DNA of 64,000 nt. It comes from Rhodoferax saidenbachensis. Its GTDB lineage: Bacteria; Pseudomonadota; Gammaproteobacteria; Burkholderiales; Burkholderiaceae_C. Shown here piece by piece: positions 34,688-43,850 of the stretch (its first letter is position 1; every line of letters starts with the position of its first letter). Where the stretch lies: assembly GCF_001955715.1 (NCBI RefSeq), contig NZ_CP019239.1, positions 806,001 through 870,000 of the forward strand, read 5' to 3'. A program made the position numbers and the translations under genes. The notes beneath the pieces are model-generated. The model was not told the DNA's origin. It did not search any database and worked only from the letters and a program-made list of their open reading frames with translations.

Positions 34688-35623
34688 ATGGACCGACTCA
34701 TGTCAATGCGCGTATTTCAAAAGGTCATCGATGAAGGTGGCTTTGCAGCGGCAGCGCGGGCCCTGGATATGTCTTCGGCAGGTGTCACGCGTCAAATCGC
34801 GGACTTGGAAGACTATTTGGGGACCCGCCTGTTGCACCGTACAACACGCCGCCTCTCACTGAGTCCCGCTGGGGAGGCCTATCTCAACCGCGTGCGCACC
34901 ATCCTCACGGATATTGATGAAGCGCACCAGCTTGCCAGTTCTCAGACCCTTGAGCTGGCAGGGGAGTTGCGGATTCTTACGCCGCCCGTCTTGGCGACCC
35001 ATGTGCTGGCGCCCTTGCTCGCAGGTTTTGCGGCGGAGTATCCCAACATCAATTTGAACATTGAGGTGGATGCGTTGCGTGATCCTCCCATCGAGGACTA
35101 CGACGTTACCTTGCTCCCCACTGAAGGCATTTTTGATGCTGATGTCATTGCCCGCAGAGTCTCCAGTACGCAGGCCATTTTGGTGGCATCGCCCGCCTAC
35201 ATCCAGCGCAAAGGCACACCCAAATCCCCTGAAGACTTGATCCACCACGACACTTTGCGGTTGAAAACCACAACAGCGGTGTATGGACAGTGGCGCCTCT
35301 TCAATGCCACACGCAACGACGAGCCCGTGGATTTCGCGGTCAAGCCCAAGCTGTGGGCCAACCATACCGACACCTTGCTCAAAGCGGCGGTTGATGGTGT
35401 TGGCATTACCTCTGCGGCGGTGGACTTGGTCGCTCCCATGCTGAACCAAGGAAGCTTGGTCCGGGTACTAGCGCCCTGGAACGCGGGCCGACTCAGTCTT
35501 TACGCCGCGCTACCCAGTCGGAAGTTCATTCCGGAGCGGACACGCGTGTTTTTGGAGTACCTGACGGAGCAAACCCGCATTCAGAATGACGCTGCACTGC
35601 GGGCTTGTACCAACTGCGCTTAA
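34688..35623 (+). CDS. LysR-type transcriptional regulator
   Basis: 311 residues. N-terminal winged helix-turn-helix (FQKVIDEGGFAAAARALDMS, SSAGVTRQIADLEDYLGTRL) and a C-terminal substrate-binding-like domain from about residue 90. It belongs to the subgroup with MDRLMSMRVF starts common in Burkholderiales. The target is unknown; it is divergent from the DUF4148 gene across a 203-bp gap that shows no other feature. Confidence 0.9.
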   Translation: MDRLMSMRVFQKVIDEGGFAAAARALDMSSAGVTRQIADLEDYLGTRLLHRTTRRLSLSPAGEAYLNRVRTILTDIDEAHQLASSQTLELAGELRILTPPVLATHVLAPLLAGFAAEYPNINLNIEVDALRDPPIEDYDVTLLPTEGIFDADVIARRVSSTQAILVASPAYIQRKGTPKSPEDLIHHDTLRLKTTTAVYGQWRLFNATRNDEPVDFAVKPKLWANHTDTLLKAAVDGVGITSAAVDLVAPMLNQGSLVRVLAPWNAGRLSLYAALPSRKFIPERTRVFLEYLTEQTRIQNDAALRACTNCA

Positions 35624-35681
35624 CAAGCAAGTTAAGACGCAAAACCGAGGCTAGCCCTTATGGAGTAAGCGTAAGTCGCTA

Positions 35682-37304
35682 TCATTTTTGTAAAAACATA
35701 CGGTACACCGGATTGTGGGTCTCTTCCACATACGGGTAGCCCAGTGTTTCCAGAAACTGTGCAAAAGCCTTGTCGTCTGCCTTGGGTACCTGCAGTCCCA
35801 CCAGGATGCGGCCGTAGTCGGCGCCTTGGTTGCGGTAGTGGAACAGGCTGATGTTCCAGCCCGGACGCATCAGGCTCAAGAATTTCATCAGTGCGCCGGG
35901 GCGTTCGGGGAAGACAAAGCGCAGCAGGCGTTCGTCCTGCGCCAGGCTGGAGATGCCACCCACCATATGGCGGATGTGCTCCTTGGCCAGCTCGTCGTGT
36001 GTGAGGTCCAGCGTTTTGAAGCCATGTTTCTCGAAGTTCTTGGCGACCTTGGCTGACTCGCCCTTGCCCTGCGTGCTCAGGCCAACAAACACGTGCGCCT
36101 TGGCCGCGTCGCTGATGCGGTAGTTGAACTCGGTCACGTTGCGCGTGCCACCGGGCAGTTCACCGATCAGTTCGCAAAAACGTTTGAAGCTGCCGCGCTC
36201 TTCGGGGATGGTCACCGCAAACAGCGCCTCGCGCTCCTCACCCACCTCGGCCCGCTCGGCCACAAAGCGCAGGCGGTCGAAGTTCATGTTGGCGCCACAC
36301 AGGATGGCGGCGTAGGTCTCGCCTTTGGTCTTGTGCGTGGCAACGTACTGTTTGATAGCGGCAACGGCCAAGGCGCCGGCGGGCTCCACGATGGAGCGCG
36401 TGTCGATAAAAATATCCTTGATGGCAGCACATACGGCGTCGGTGTCCACCGTCACGTAGTCGTCCACCAGGTTGCTGGCGATGCGGAAGGTCTCTTCGCC
36501 CACCAGCTTCACCGCGGTACCGTCGGAGAACAGGCCCACGTCCGGCAGCGTCACGCGCTGCTTGGCATTCACTGACTGGATCATGGCGTCTGAGTCGTTC
36601 ATTTGCACGCCAATGACCTTGACGCCTGGCGCCACGGCCTTGATGTAGTTGGCCACACCCGAGATCAGGCCTCCGCCGCCAATCGCCACAAACACCGCGT
36701 CCAGACCGGGGCCGGTTTTGCTGCCCGTTTTGTGGCCAGACTTGGCCGCCTTGTCAGCCCCCAGGGTCTGCACCTGGCGCATGATTTCCATGGCCACCGT
36801 GCCTTGGCCCGCAATCACGTCCGGGTCGTCAAAGGGGTGCACAAAGGTCAGGCCTTCTTTTTTCTGGAGGGTCACGGCGTGGCTGTGGGCATCGGAGTAA
36901 CTTTCGCCAAACAGCACCACCTCGCCACCAAAACCGCGCACCGCGTCCACCTTGAGCTGTGGCGTGGTGGTGGGCATCACGATGACGGCGCGCACGCCCA
37001 TGCGGCTGGCCGACAGGGCCACGCCTTGGGCGTGGTTACCGGCAGATGCACAAATCACGCCCTTGGCGATCTGCTCGGGCGGCATCTGCGCCATCTTGTT
37101 GTAGGCGCCGCGCAGTTTGAAGCTGCGTACGGGTTGCTGGTCTTCGCGTTTGAAGAGCACGGTGTTGTGCAGGCGGCGGCTCAAGGCGCGGGCTGGCTCC
37201 AGTGCGGTCTCGCTGGCCACGTCGTAAACACGGGCGGTCAGAATTTTCTTGAGGTAGTCCGCCGGGGTGAGATGGGGGGCTGGGGGCTGCTTGGAAGAAC
37301 TCAC
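35682..37304 (-). CDS. ilvA: Threonine ammonia-lyase, biosynthetic (IlvA)
   Basis: 540 residues from GTG at 37302-37304 (SSSKQPPAPHL), preceded by CCGGAGTG; the frame is open further upstream but not protein-like. The PLP lysine lies in VRSFKLRGAYNK, the serine-glycine loop in SAGNHAQGVALSA, and two ACT-like regulatory repeats fill the C-terminus (EREALFAVTIPEERGSFKRF, ERLLRFVFPERPGALMKF). It catalyses threonine to 2-oxobutanoate, the first step to isoleucine, with feedback control by the ACT part. A Lys/Gly-rich insert (KAAKSGHKTGSKTGPG) near the middle is unusual. Confidence 0.95.
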   Translation of the reverse strand: MSSSKQPPAPHLTPADYLKKILTARVYDVASETALEPARALSRRLHNTVLFKREDQQPVRSFKLRGAYNKMAQMPPEQIAKGVICASAGNHAQGVALSASRMGVRAVIVMPTTTPQLKVDAVRGFGGEVVLFGESYSDAHSHAVTLQKKEGLTFVHPFDDPDVIAGQGTVAMEIMRQVQTLGADKAAKSGHKTGSKTGPGLDAVFVAIGGGGLISGVANYIKAVAPGVKVIGVQMNDSDAMIQSVNAKQRVTLPDVGLFSDGTAVKLVGEETFRIASNLVDDYVTVDTDAVCAAIKDIFIDTRSIVEPAGALAVAAIKQYVATHKTKGETYAAILCGANMNFDRLRFVAERAEVGEEREALFAVTIPEERGSFKRFCELIGELPGGTRNVTEFNYRISDAAKAHVFVGLSTQGKGESAKVAKNFEKHGFKTLDLTHDELAKEHIRHMVGGISSLAQDERLLRFVFPERPGALMKFLSLMRPGWNISLFHYRNQGADYGRILVGLQVPKADDKAFAQFLETLGYPYVEETHNPVYRMFLQK

Positions 37305-37420
37305 GGGGCTACACTCCGGTTTGAATATGCGAAAACGTAATTGGGCAGCTCCGCGCGGGGCTGGTAAATTGCATTGTAGCGGTTGTATTTTTCGCCCCGC
37401 GCGGGGCAATTTATTGAAGG

Positions 37421-37879
37421 ATGAAAACCATGGAATGCACCGTAAGCTGGACCGGTGGCTTGAATACCCGATCTGGCATGGGCTTTGTCGCCGAAACTGG
37501 CAGCGGCCACATCTTGACCATGGATGGCGCGCCTGATGCTGCCAAGCCTGAAAACGGCGGTCAGAACCTGGCGCCACGCCCCATGGAGACCGTGTTGGCC
37601 GGCACCGGCGGCTGCACCGCTTATGACGTGGTGCTGATTCTCAAGCGCGGCCGCCACGACATACGTGGCTGCACCGTCAAACTCACTACTGAGCGTGCCG
37701 AAGTGGATCCCAAGGTCTTTACCAAGATCCACATGCAGTTCACCGTGACCGGCAAAGGCATTCCCGCCAGCGCCGTGGAGCGCGCGATTGCCATGAGCCA
37801 TGAGAAGTACTGCTCCGCCAGCATCATGCTGGGCAAAACGGCGGAGATTACGACCGGGTTTGACCTGGTCGAGGCTTAG
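37421..37879 (+). CDS. OsmC family protein
   Basis: 152 residues. PMETVLAGTGGCTAYDVVLI carries one conserved Cys and the second lies in KYCSASIMLGKTAEI, the two redox Cys of OsmC/Ohr-fold peroxidases; the spacing fits the YhfA-like branch. Likely cytoplasmic. It is divergent from ilvA (116-bp gap). Substrate unknown. Confidence 0.88.
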   Translation: MKTMECTVSWTGGLNTRSGMGFVAETGSGHILTMDGAPDAAKPENGGQNLAPRPMETVLAGTGGCTAYDVVLILKRGRHDIRGCTVKLTTERAEVDPKVFTKIHMQFTVTGKGIPASAVERAIAMSHEKYCSASIMLGKTAEITTGFDLVEA

Positions 37880-37883
37880 TCAT

Positions 37884-37998
37884 GTTGCCCCCACGCTCCG
37901 CCACTGCGTGGGTCGCTGCCCCCCCGAGGGGGCATTTTCCCTGTCGGGGCTGACCGCCAGGCGGATCAGAGGCCTTGGGGCGGCCCGGCGGCAAAACC
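37884..37998. repeat. GC-rich intergenic repeat of the CCCCCGAGGGGG type
   Basis: Contains CCACGCTCCGCCACTGCGTGG followed by CCCCCCCGAGGGGG and GGGGCGGCCCGGCGG. I know very similar sequences from many intergenic regions of Comamonadaceae genomes. It lies between convergent genes (osmC-like and coq7) and can form two hairpins, so it may act in termination. Confidence 0.5.
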
Positions 37999-38001
37999 TG
38001 T

Positions 38002-38631
38002 CTAAATCCGTTGCGCTACGGTCGTCATGACCTTGGCTGCAGCGCGCATCAGGTCTTTGACAGGTTGGGGCAGTTCCAGAGCGCCCGCGGCCTGTGCCTC
38101 TTCGGCATGGCGCAGCTCATCGTCATGCATCTGCGCCACGATGGCGCGGGATGCATGGTCCCCTTCGGGTAGCCCACCAGCGCTAGCATTCAAATGGCTT
38201 TGCAGGTGAGCGCCCACCTGTTTTTCGGTCTCCACCACAAAGCCCAGGCTCACCGCGTCTCCCAGTTTTCCGGCAATCACGCCCAAGCCAAAGGCGCCTG
38301 CGTACCACAGTGGATTGAGCAATGAGGGGCGCGACCCCAGCTCTTCCAGCCGCTGGGCGGTCCAGGCCAAATGGTCGGTCTCTTCGATACACGCTTGTTT
38401 GAAATGGGCGCGCAGGGTTTCGTTGCTGGTGGCGAGCGCTTGTCCGGTATAGAGCGCCTGCGCGCACACCTCTCCCACATGGTTGACCCGCATCAAGCCC
38501 GCAGCCTGCTGCTTTTCGCTTGCGTTCAGGCTCGTCGCTTGGTCCGCCAACGTGGGGCAGGCTTGGGCTGCATGGGGCCTGGCAAACAGGGTTCGTAGCG
38601 CGGTATCGGCAGCATTCAGCAGGGTGTCCAT
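38002..38631 (-). CDS. coq7: 2-nonaprenyl-3-methyl-6-methoxy-1,4-benzoquinol hydroxylase (Coq7)
   Basis: 209 residues. The di-iron motifs are present: [25 protein letters not shown] and [11 protein letters not shown] (ExxH pairs). Coq7 hydroxylates a ubiquinone precursor at the membrane. The length is usual for the bacterial enzyme. It stands alone, with no other ubi genes around. Confidence 0.95.
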   Translation of the reverse strand: MDTLLNAADTALRTLFARPHAAQACPTLADQATSLNASEKQQAAGLMRVNHVGEVCAQALYTGQALATSNETLRAHFKQACIEETDHLAWTAQRLEELGSRPSLLNPLWYAGAFGLGVIAGKLGDAVSLGFVVETEKQVGAHLQSHLNASAGGLPEGDHASRAIVAQMHDDELRHAEEAQAAGALELPQPVKDLMRAAAKVMTTVAQRI

Positions 38632-38866
38632 GGGGCTGGTGGATTTTCTTGATTTAAGGTAACTAGAAGTCTAGTTGCCCTGGGCGTTGGGCAGGCGATA
38701 CAAGTTGTTGCAACTCAGCAACGGAAAACGCTGGTTTACCCTTATTTTTGCTCTGTTCCTTTGCCAAACCTCCGCCCGTCTGGTGCAATACACACAACTT
38801 CCTGAACTAGGAGGTTGGCCCGGGGTTCCACCTGGAGCCCTTTGTTTAACCTTGGAGTATTTCTAC

Positions 38867-39913
38867 ATGAAAAAAACCCTCGTTGCCATGGCCGTTCTGG
38901 CCGCTTCTGGCGCCTCTTTCGCTCAAGCTACTATTTCCGGTACCGTTGCAATGGGCTGGGCCAACACAAAGAATGCAACCGGCGGTGAATCCGGCGGCTT
39001 GGGTGTTGACACTACTGTTGTGAACTTCACCGCTTCTGAAGATCTGGGTGGCGGCCTGAAGGCTACTGCCAAGCTGGGTCTTGACGGTGCAACTCGCGGC
39101 ACCATCGGCGGCGGTGACACCACTTTGGCTCTGTCCAGCTCCGCTTTCACGTTCACTCTGGGTGCTACCCAGTTGGCTAACTACCTGCAAGGTGGCATTG
39201 CCAACCAAAGCGGTGCTTTCAATGGTTTCGAAGGCCGTCTGTTCGACAGCAAGTCTGTCGGTACTGACTGGGCTTCCTTGGCTGTGCCTGTGGGTCCTGT
39301 GACTCTGTCTCTGTCCTTCTACGAAGGCGGCAATAATCAAGCTACTCCTACAGTTGGTGGCCTGGGTCTGGGTCAAGGTAGTGGTGGTGTTGCTGCCAAT
39401 AATCCTAGCCGTAACACGCAATACCAAATTGCTTACGCTTCCGGCCCTCTGGCTGCAAATGCTGCCTTCAAGGCTTATGACAGCTCCGCTTCTGGTGGTG
39501 TCTACAGCACCAAGTCGATCGTTCGCGGTTCTGTGAGCTACGACTTTGGCGTTGCCAAGGTTGGCGCTGGTATCGCTCAATCCCAACTGGTTGTTGCTGG
39601 TACTGAAACCCAGTCCATGCTGTCCGTTGGCGTGCCTTTCGGTGCTGTGACTGTTGGCGCATTGGTGGCTAACCGCGTGTTTAGCGGCACTGGCAACACT
39701 GCCAGCGGTGGAACAATTGCAGCTGATGACTACAACCAAACCGGTTACGGTCTGGAACTGGACTACGCTCTGAGCAAGCAAACCTCCGTCGCAGTTAACT
39801 ACCTGAGCTACCAACAAGGTTCGGGTAACAAAGACGGTGCTACACGTTACGGTCCTGGTGCCGCCAACAACAGCAGCACTATTTTCGAAGTCGCGCTGGT
39901 CAAGTCCTTCTAA
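38867..39913 (+). CDS. Gram-negative porin 1
   Basis: 348 residues from ATG 38867 with TTGGAG upstream. Signal peptide MKKTLVAMAVLAASGASFAQ, then ISGTVAMGWANTKNAT, beta-strand repeats with conserved YGF/DLG-type turns (SEDLGGGLKATAKLGLDG), and the C-terminal EVALVKSF ending in Phe, as needed for outer-membrane insertion. It is a 16-strand trimeric porin of the Burkholderiales type. First of three tandem paralogs. Codon use (heavily GCT, GGT) suggests high expression. Confidence 0.93.
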   Translation: MKKTLVAMAVLAASGASFAQATISGTVAMGWANTKNATGGESGGLGVDTTVVNFTASEDLGGGLKATAKLGLDGATRGTIGGGDTTLALSSSAFTFTLGATQLANYLQGGIANQSGAFNGFEGRLFDSKSVGTDWASLAVPVGPVTLSLSFYEGGNNQATPTVGGLGLGQGSGGVAANNPSRNTQYQIAYASGPLAANAAFKAYDSSASGGVYSTKSIVRGSVSYDFGVAKVGAGIAQSQLVVAGTETQSMLSVGVPFGAVTVGALVANRVFSGTGNTASGGTIAADDYNQTGYGLELDYALSKQTSVAVNYLSYQQGSGNKDGATRYGPGAANNSSTIFEVALVKSF

Positions 39914-39953
39914 TTTCGCGCTGGCGTGAGCCAGCTTGAGATCTGAAAACTTT

Positions 39954-39987
39954 AAAACCCCGCTACGGCAACGTAGCGGGGTTTTTT
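39954..39987 (+). terminator. Intrinsic terminator after porin 1
   Basis: Stem CCCCGCTACG/CGTAGCGGGG with loop GCAA, flanked by AAAA and TTTTTT. Confidence 0.9.
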
Positions 39988-40094
39988 ACGTTGGGGGGCA
40001 GCGTATTTGTGGTGAATATGCAACTCCCTGGTTTTTTGGTGCGCTTTTGAGTCACTTAGGCGCTATTCAGGACAGGTGATCCTTGCTTTAATTT

Positions 40095-40118
40095 ATGTAA
40101 CTTCGATGTAACGAAGTT
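40095..40118 (+). promoter_or_regulatory. Operator-like inverted repeat upstream of porin 2
   Basis: AACTTCG-ATGTAA-CGAAGTT is a perfect 7-bp dyad (40099-40118) overlapping two TGTAAC elements (40096-40101 and 40107-40112). The same TGTAAC word forms the dyad between zwf and tal at 45324-45357, so both might be read by the same regulator, possibly HexR. Confidence 0.4.
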
Positions 40119-40188
40119 TTCCTGGGGCAAGGAACTCAGAAATGTCGCAGTGCCTTGTAATATTTTTATAACTTTGAGAGAGACAGAC

Positions 40189-41376
40189 ATGAAAAAAACA
40201 CTCATTGCAATGGCAGCGCTCGCCGCTTCCAGTGCATCATTCGCTCAGGTGACCATAACTGGCACCGTCATGATGGGTTTCGACGCTACCCATCACTCGG
40301 TTATTGCCAATCCGCTCAATGCCTTAGGCAATCCAACAAGCAAACCAGGCGTTATTGGTGATGCGCTGAAGCTCAACGCAAACGGAAAACCCTATGGTGA
40401 TTCCAGCGGTTTGGGTGTTGATACTGCAGAAATCAACTTCAGGGTGATTGAAGACTTGGGCGGTGGCTATAGGGCGATTGCCTCCATGCAATTGGATACC
40501 GTTGCCCGTTCTGGTGTAACGGGGGGCGACACAACGATGACATTGGTGACGCCTGTAGGGGCCTTTGCGCTGCAGTCCATCAAGGTTGCTGATTGGTTGT
40601 CCAATGGCCCTGCATCTATCGGTCAATTGGGAATGGACGGTCGAACCAACTCTTCTCGCGGGTTCCAGGATGTTGCTGCATTTGTAACGAAATTGGCACC
40701 AACAACGACCATTACCTTGTCTCATGGTGAAAACGCGCAGTTCGGAGCCACTACAGCTGGGCTGGGTCTGGGTACTGGCGCTGCGGGGGCTGCTAGCGCT
40801 AACACTGGAGGGTTTGCACAGTTTGGACAAATGCAGCGCAACAATGGGATCGGCGTGACTTACATGTCGGGCGCTCTTGTTGCCAGCGCACAGTACTTGA
40901 ATTATGACCAGTCGACAGATGGTTACGATCTTTCGATCAAAAATGTGACGCGTGCGCAGGCGTCCTACGACTTTGGCTCCGTTAAAGTTTTTGGTGGCGC
41001 GATCTCTACTGGCCTCGGTGGTGGGAATTTATTCAACGGTGTGCTGGCCCTTGGAGTGCCTGCAGGTAGCTGGTATTTCACCGGCTCATATAACAACAGT
41101 GTCTTGAGCGGAACGTCTGGCTACCTAGGGCCTATCTTTGCCCAGCCCGTTACGGCATTGGGTGGGGCCAGCATCTATCAGGCATTGGGTTGCTCCAATA
41201 CGACAGGTTGCGGAGCGGGCTCTCTGGACTCCAATACATCTGGCTACACGTTGAGTGCCCAGTACAACTTTAGCAAGTCCACCAACGCTGTTGTGAGCTA
41301 TCGCAACTGGGCATTTAACGTCAATGCCGTAGACCGCGACAGCGAGTTTGAAATTGCGCTCGTAAAGAACTTCTGA
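40189..41376 (+). CDS. Gram-negative porin 2
   Basis: 395 residues, starting MKKTLIAMAALAASSASFAQ (signal peptide), mature part VTITGTVMMGFDATHHS, with many beta-strand pairs and C-terminal EIALVKNF. It has longer loops than porin 1, including NTTGCGAGSLD with two cysteines that could form a disulfide in an external loop. Paralog of the flanking porins; codon use is less biased than in porin 1, which suggests lower or conditional expression. Confidence 0.92.
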   Translation: MKKTLIAMAALAASSASFAQVTITGTVMMGFDATHHSVIANPLNALGNPTSKPGVIGDALKLNANGKPYGDSSGLGVDTAEINFRVIEDLGGGYRAIASMQLDTVARSGVTGGDTTMTLVTPVGAFALQSIKVADWLSNGPASIGQLGMDGRTNSSRGFQDVAAFVTKLAPTTTITLSHGENAQFGATTAGLGLGTGAAGAASANTGGFAQFGQMQRNNGIGVTYMSGALVASAQYLNYDQSTDGYDLSIKNVTRAQASYDFGSVKVFGGAISTGLGGGNLFNGVLALGVPAGSWYFTGSYNNSVLSGTSGYLGPIFAQPVTALGGASIYQALGCSNTTGCGAGSLDSNTSGYTLSAQYNFSKSTNAVVSYRNWAFNVNAVDRDSEFEIALVKNF

Positions 41377-41401
41377 TCACTTGTTTGGGATCAAACGGCT
41401 C

Positions 41402-41437
41402 AAAACCCCACCGTGCAAGCGCGGTGGGGTTTTTTTT
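41402..41437 (+). terminator. Intrinsic terminator after porin 2
   Basis: Stem CCCCACCG/CGGTGGGG, flanked by AAAA and an eight-base T-run. Confidence 0.9.
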
Positions 41438-41637
41438 ATGAGGCGACTCATGGCGTCAGAAAAATACAACTGCCTTGTGGTTTGTATGGGGATTTTGGTA
41501 GTTATCTGCATTAGAGATTTGTCACTAACAGTGAACTTTGCTTAAATTAGATCGGCTTCCAATTTGGGGCCGGGGACCGCATGCGGAGACAATTCTGGCG
41601 CGGGCTCGGTATGTATTAATTTAATAAAAGGTTCGAC

Positions 41638-42810
41638 ATGAAAAAAACACTGGTTGCATTGGCCGTACTGGCAGCTTCCGGCGCATCTTTTGCGCAAGTA
41701 ACAATCACAGGGACGGTAGCCATGGGTTACCAGGCTGCCAAATCTACGGGCACAAGCGCTGCAACACTTTCCCCCTTTCTCGGCGGCACAACTTTTGCGG
41801 CAACTCCGGGTAACGATACGGCTGGCCTGGGCGTGGATACCACTGAAATTTATTTCACGGCCACTGAAGATCTGGGTGGCGGCCAAAAAGTCGAAGCCAA
41901 GCTGGGCTTGGATGGCGCGACCCGCGGCACTGTGGGTGGCGGTGACACCACACTGACCTATACCAATAACTCTTTTGGTCGTATCCAGTTGGGTGCCGTC
42001 AAGGGTGATGCCATCCACAGCGGCATTCCCTCTGCTGGTGCGCCAGTGATCGATATGGACGGCAAGATTTTTGAAATTCGCTCCAGCAGCGATTTTATTA
42101 GTTATGCAGCCCCCATTGGCCCAGTGATTTTTGTTTACAAAATCTCTGAGTCCTCCAAGGGCCTTGGCCTCGGCGTAGGCTCCGCTGGAGCAGCTGGCAC
42201 CGTGGTAGGTCAACGCACCAGCGATTTGGCTTTGGTGTATTCTTCTGGCCCCGTGAAGTTAGTCGGCGCATACCGCTCCTACGACAATCGCAACCCCACA
42301 ACCATTGCTAATGGGGAAGGCCTCACCAAAGACAACGTGGTTTCTTTCCAAGCTGGTTATGACGCAGGTTTTGCCAACTTCGGCTTTGGCTACAACGTTG
42401 CTACCGCTTCGATTGGCCCCAAGGTGGATGACATGTTGATTGGCGTGTCTGTTCCTGCCGGCGCTTGGACATTTGGTGCAACCTTTGGCATGGCGAAGGC
42501 CTCTGGTGTCGCTGACGCGCAATCCACTGCCTTTCCAGGTGCCAATGCCAATCAACAGCAAGGTTTCAAGGATTTGATGAAACTTGCAGACGGAACCGCA
42601 AACAGCGTGAGTGTTGGAGCCAAGTATGACTTCAGCAAGCGCACTAACCTGTCGGTCAAGTACGCTACCTGGACGCGCAGTGGCTACGAGCAGTTTGAAG
42701 CTTGGGGTGCCCGTGTTGCCGCCGGAACCGCCGCTCAAAATGCGCTAAATGAATTCGGCTACACCGACAAGGCCAGCCAAACCAGCATTCTGCTGGCACA
42801 TTCCTTCTAA
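41638..42810 (+). CDS. Gram-negative porin 3
   Basis: 390 residues. Signal peptide MKKTLVALAVLAASGASFAQ, then VTITGTVAMGYQAAKS, SATEDLGGG-type turn (TATEDLGGGQKVEAKLGLDG) and a C-terminal ILLAHSF. It is closer to porin 1 in its first 100 residues (LGLDGATRGTVGGGDTT) than to porin 2, which fits tandem duplication and gene-conversion-like exchange. Each of the three genes has its own promoter gap and terminator, so they are separately transcribed. Confidence 0.93.
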   Translation: MKKTLVALAVLAASGASFAQVTITGTVAMGYQAAKSTGTSAATLSPFLGGTTFAATPGNDTAGLGVDTTEIYFTATEDLGGGQKVEAKLGLDGATRGTVGGGDTTLTYTNNSFGRIQLGAVKGDAIHSGIPSAGAPVIDMDGKIFEIRSSSDFISYAAPIGPVIFVYKISESSKGLGLGVGSAGAAGTVVGQRTSDLALVYSSGPVKLVGAYRSYDNRNPTTIANGEGLTKDNVVSFQAGYDAGFANFGFGYNVATASIGPKVDDMLIGVSVPAGAWTFGATFGMAKASGVADAQSTAFPGANANQQQGFKDLMKLADGTANSVSVGAKYDFSKRTNLSVKYATWTRSGYEQFEAWGARVAAGTAAQNALNEFGYTDKASQTSILLAHSF

Positions 42811-42847
42811 ATTGCCACTGGCTTAGGCCAGTGCGTTGGAATGATCC

Positions 42848-42881
42848 AAAAGCCGCTTGGTGCAAACCAAGTGGCTTTTTT
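42848..42881. terminator. Bidirectional terminator between porin 3 and hexR
   Basis: AAAAGCC-GCTTGGT / ACCAAG-TGGCTTTTTT with loop GCAA. It lies after porin 3, and its T-run abuts the stop codon of the convergent hexR gene. Confidence 0.85.
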
Positions 42882-43729
42882 CACGCGTAGCGCTTGCTGC
42901 GCAGGTTGTTCTTCATCTCCTGCAGCAAGGGCTGCAGCTTGCCACCACCAATGCGCAGCGCGACACACGTGGCAAGGATGTCGATGATCATCAGGTGAAG
43001 CAGGCGGGAGACCATGGGGCTGTAGCGGTCGAAACCTTCGGGGTGGTCGGCGCTCAGGTGGATGTGGCCGGCGCTGGCCAGAGGTGAGCCGCTGGCGGTG
43101 ATGACGATGGTGGTGGCACCGTTTTTACGGGCAATGTCACAAGCGTCCATGAGGTCACGGGTACGGCCTGAGTTGCTGATGACGATGACGCAGTCGCCCG
43201 GCCCAAGGATGGACGCGCTCATGACCTGCATGTGGCCGTCGCTGTAGGCGGTGGTGTTGATGCCCAGGCGGAAAAATTTGTGCTGCGCATCCTGCGCCAC
43301 GATGCCGGAATTGCCCACGCCAAAGAACTGAATCTGCTTGCCTGATTTGTAGGCTGCGACCAGAGCCAGAACGGCGCGCTCGATGGCTGCATTCGAGGCT
43401 TCGTTGCGGTATTTCAAGAAGGCGGCCACCGTGTTGTCAATGACCTTAACCATGACATCGCCGGTTTTGTCGTCGGCATCCACGCTGCGGTGAATAAAAG
43501 GTACGCCTTCATTAACCGTGCCAGCCAGTTTGAGCTTGAAATCCGACAGTCCGTCATACCCAACGCTGCGGCAAAACCGCACTACTGTGGGCTTGCTGAC
43601 GTGCGCACGGTCTGCCAGTTCAGTCACCGGCAGCTTGGCAAAGGCACGTGGATCGGCCAGGCAGAGCTTGGCAACCCGTTGTTCGGCAGGGGCCAGCGAG
43701 GGCAGGGATGCCTGGATGCGGTCAAGCAT
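42881..43729 (-). CDS. hexR: RpiR-family transcriptional regulator HexR
   Basis: 282 residues from ATG 43729 (MLDRIQASL), which matches the start of known HexR; a GTG eight codons upstream is possible. N-terminal HTH (VTELADRAHVSKPTVVRFCR) and C-terminal SIS domain (FGVGNSGIVAQDAQHKFFRL, VIVISNSGRTRDLMDA), which binds 2-keto-3-deoxy-6-phosphogluconate in characterised HexR. It represses glucose genes such as zwf. It follows zwf in the same direction, with a REP-like repeat in the 121-bp gap. Confidence 0.92.
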   Translation of the reverse strand: MLDRIQASLPSLAPAEQRVAKLCLADPRAFAKLPVTELADRAHVSKPTVVRFCRSVGYDGLSDFKLKLAGTVNEGVPFIHRSVDADDKTGDVMVKVIDNTVAAFLKYRNEASNAAIERAVLALVAAYKSGKQIQFFGVGNSGIVAQDAQHKFFRLGINTTAYSDGHMQVMSASILGPGDCVIVISNSGRTRDLMDACDIARKNGATTIVITASGSPLASAGHIHLSADHPEGFDRYSPMVSRLLHLMIIDILATCVALRIGGGKLQPLLQEMKNNLRSKRYA

Positions 43730-43756
43730 AAACAGGTGCCCGCCCTGTTCCACAGC

Positions 43757-43816
43757 CGTTCAGGCTGAGCTTGTCGAAGCCTTGCGAGCCCTTGGACAGG
43801 CTCAGGGGGAACGGTA
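43757..43816. repeat. REP-like inverted repeat (CCGTTCAGGCTGAGC type)
   Basis: CCGTTCAGGCTGAGCTTGTC and, 40 bases on, GGACAGGCTCAGGGGGAACGG are imperfect inverted copies. I know this repeat type from many beta- and gammaproteobacterial genomes. It lies between zwf and hexR. Confidence 0.7.
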
Positions 43817-43850
43817 TGTGTTGTGTCATGTTTCCAGTTCAGTGACTAGT

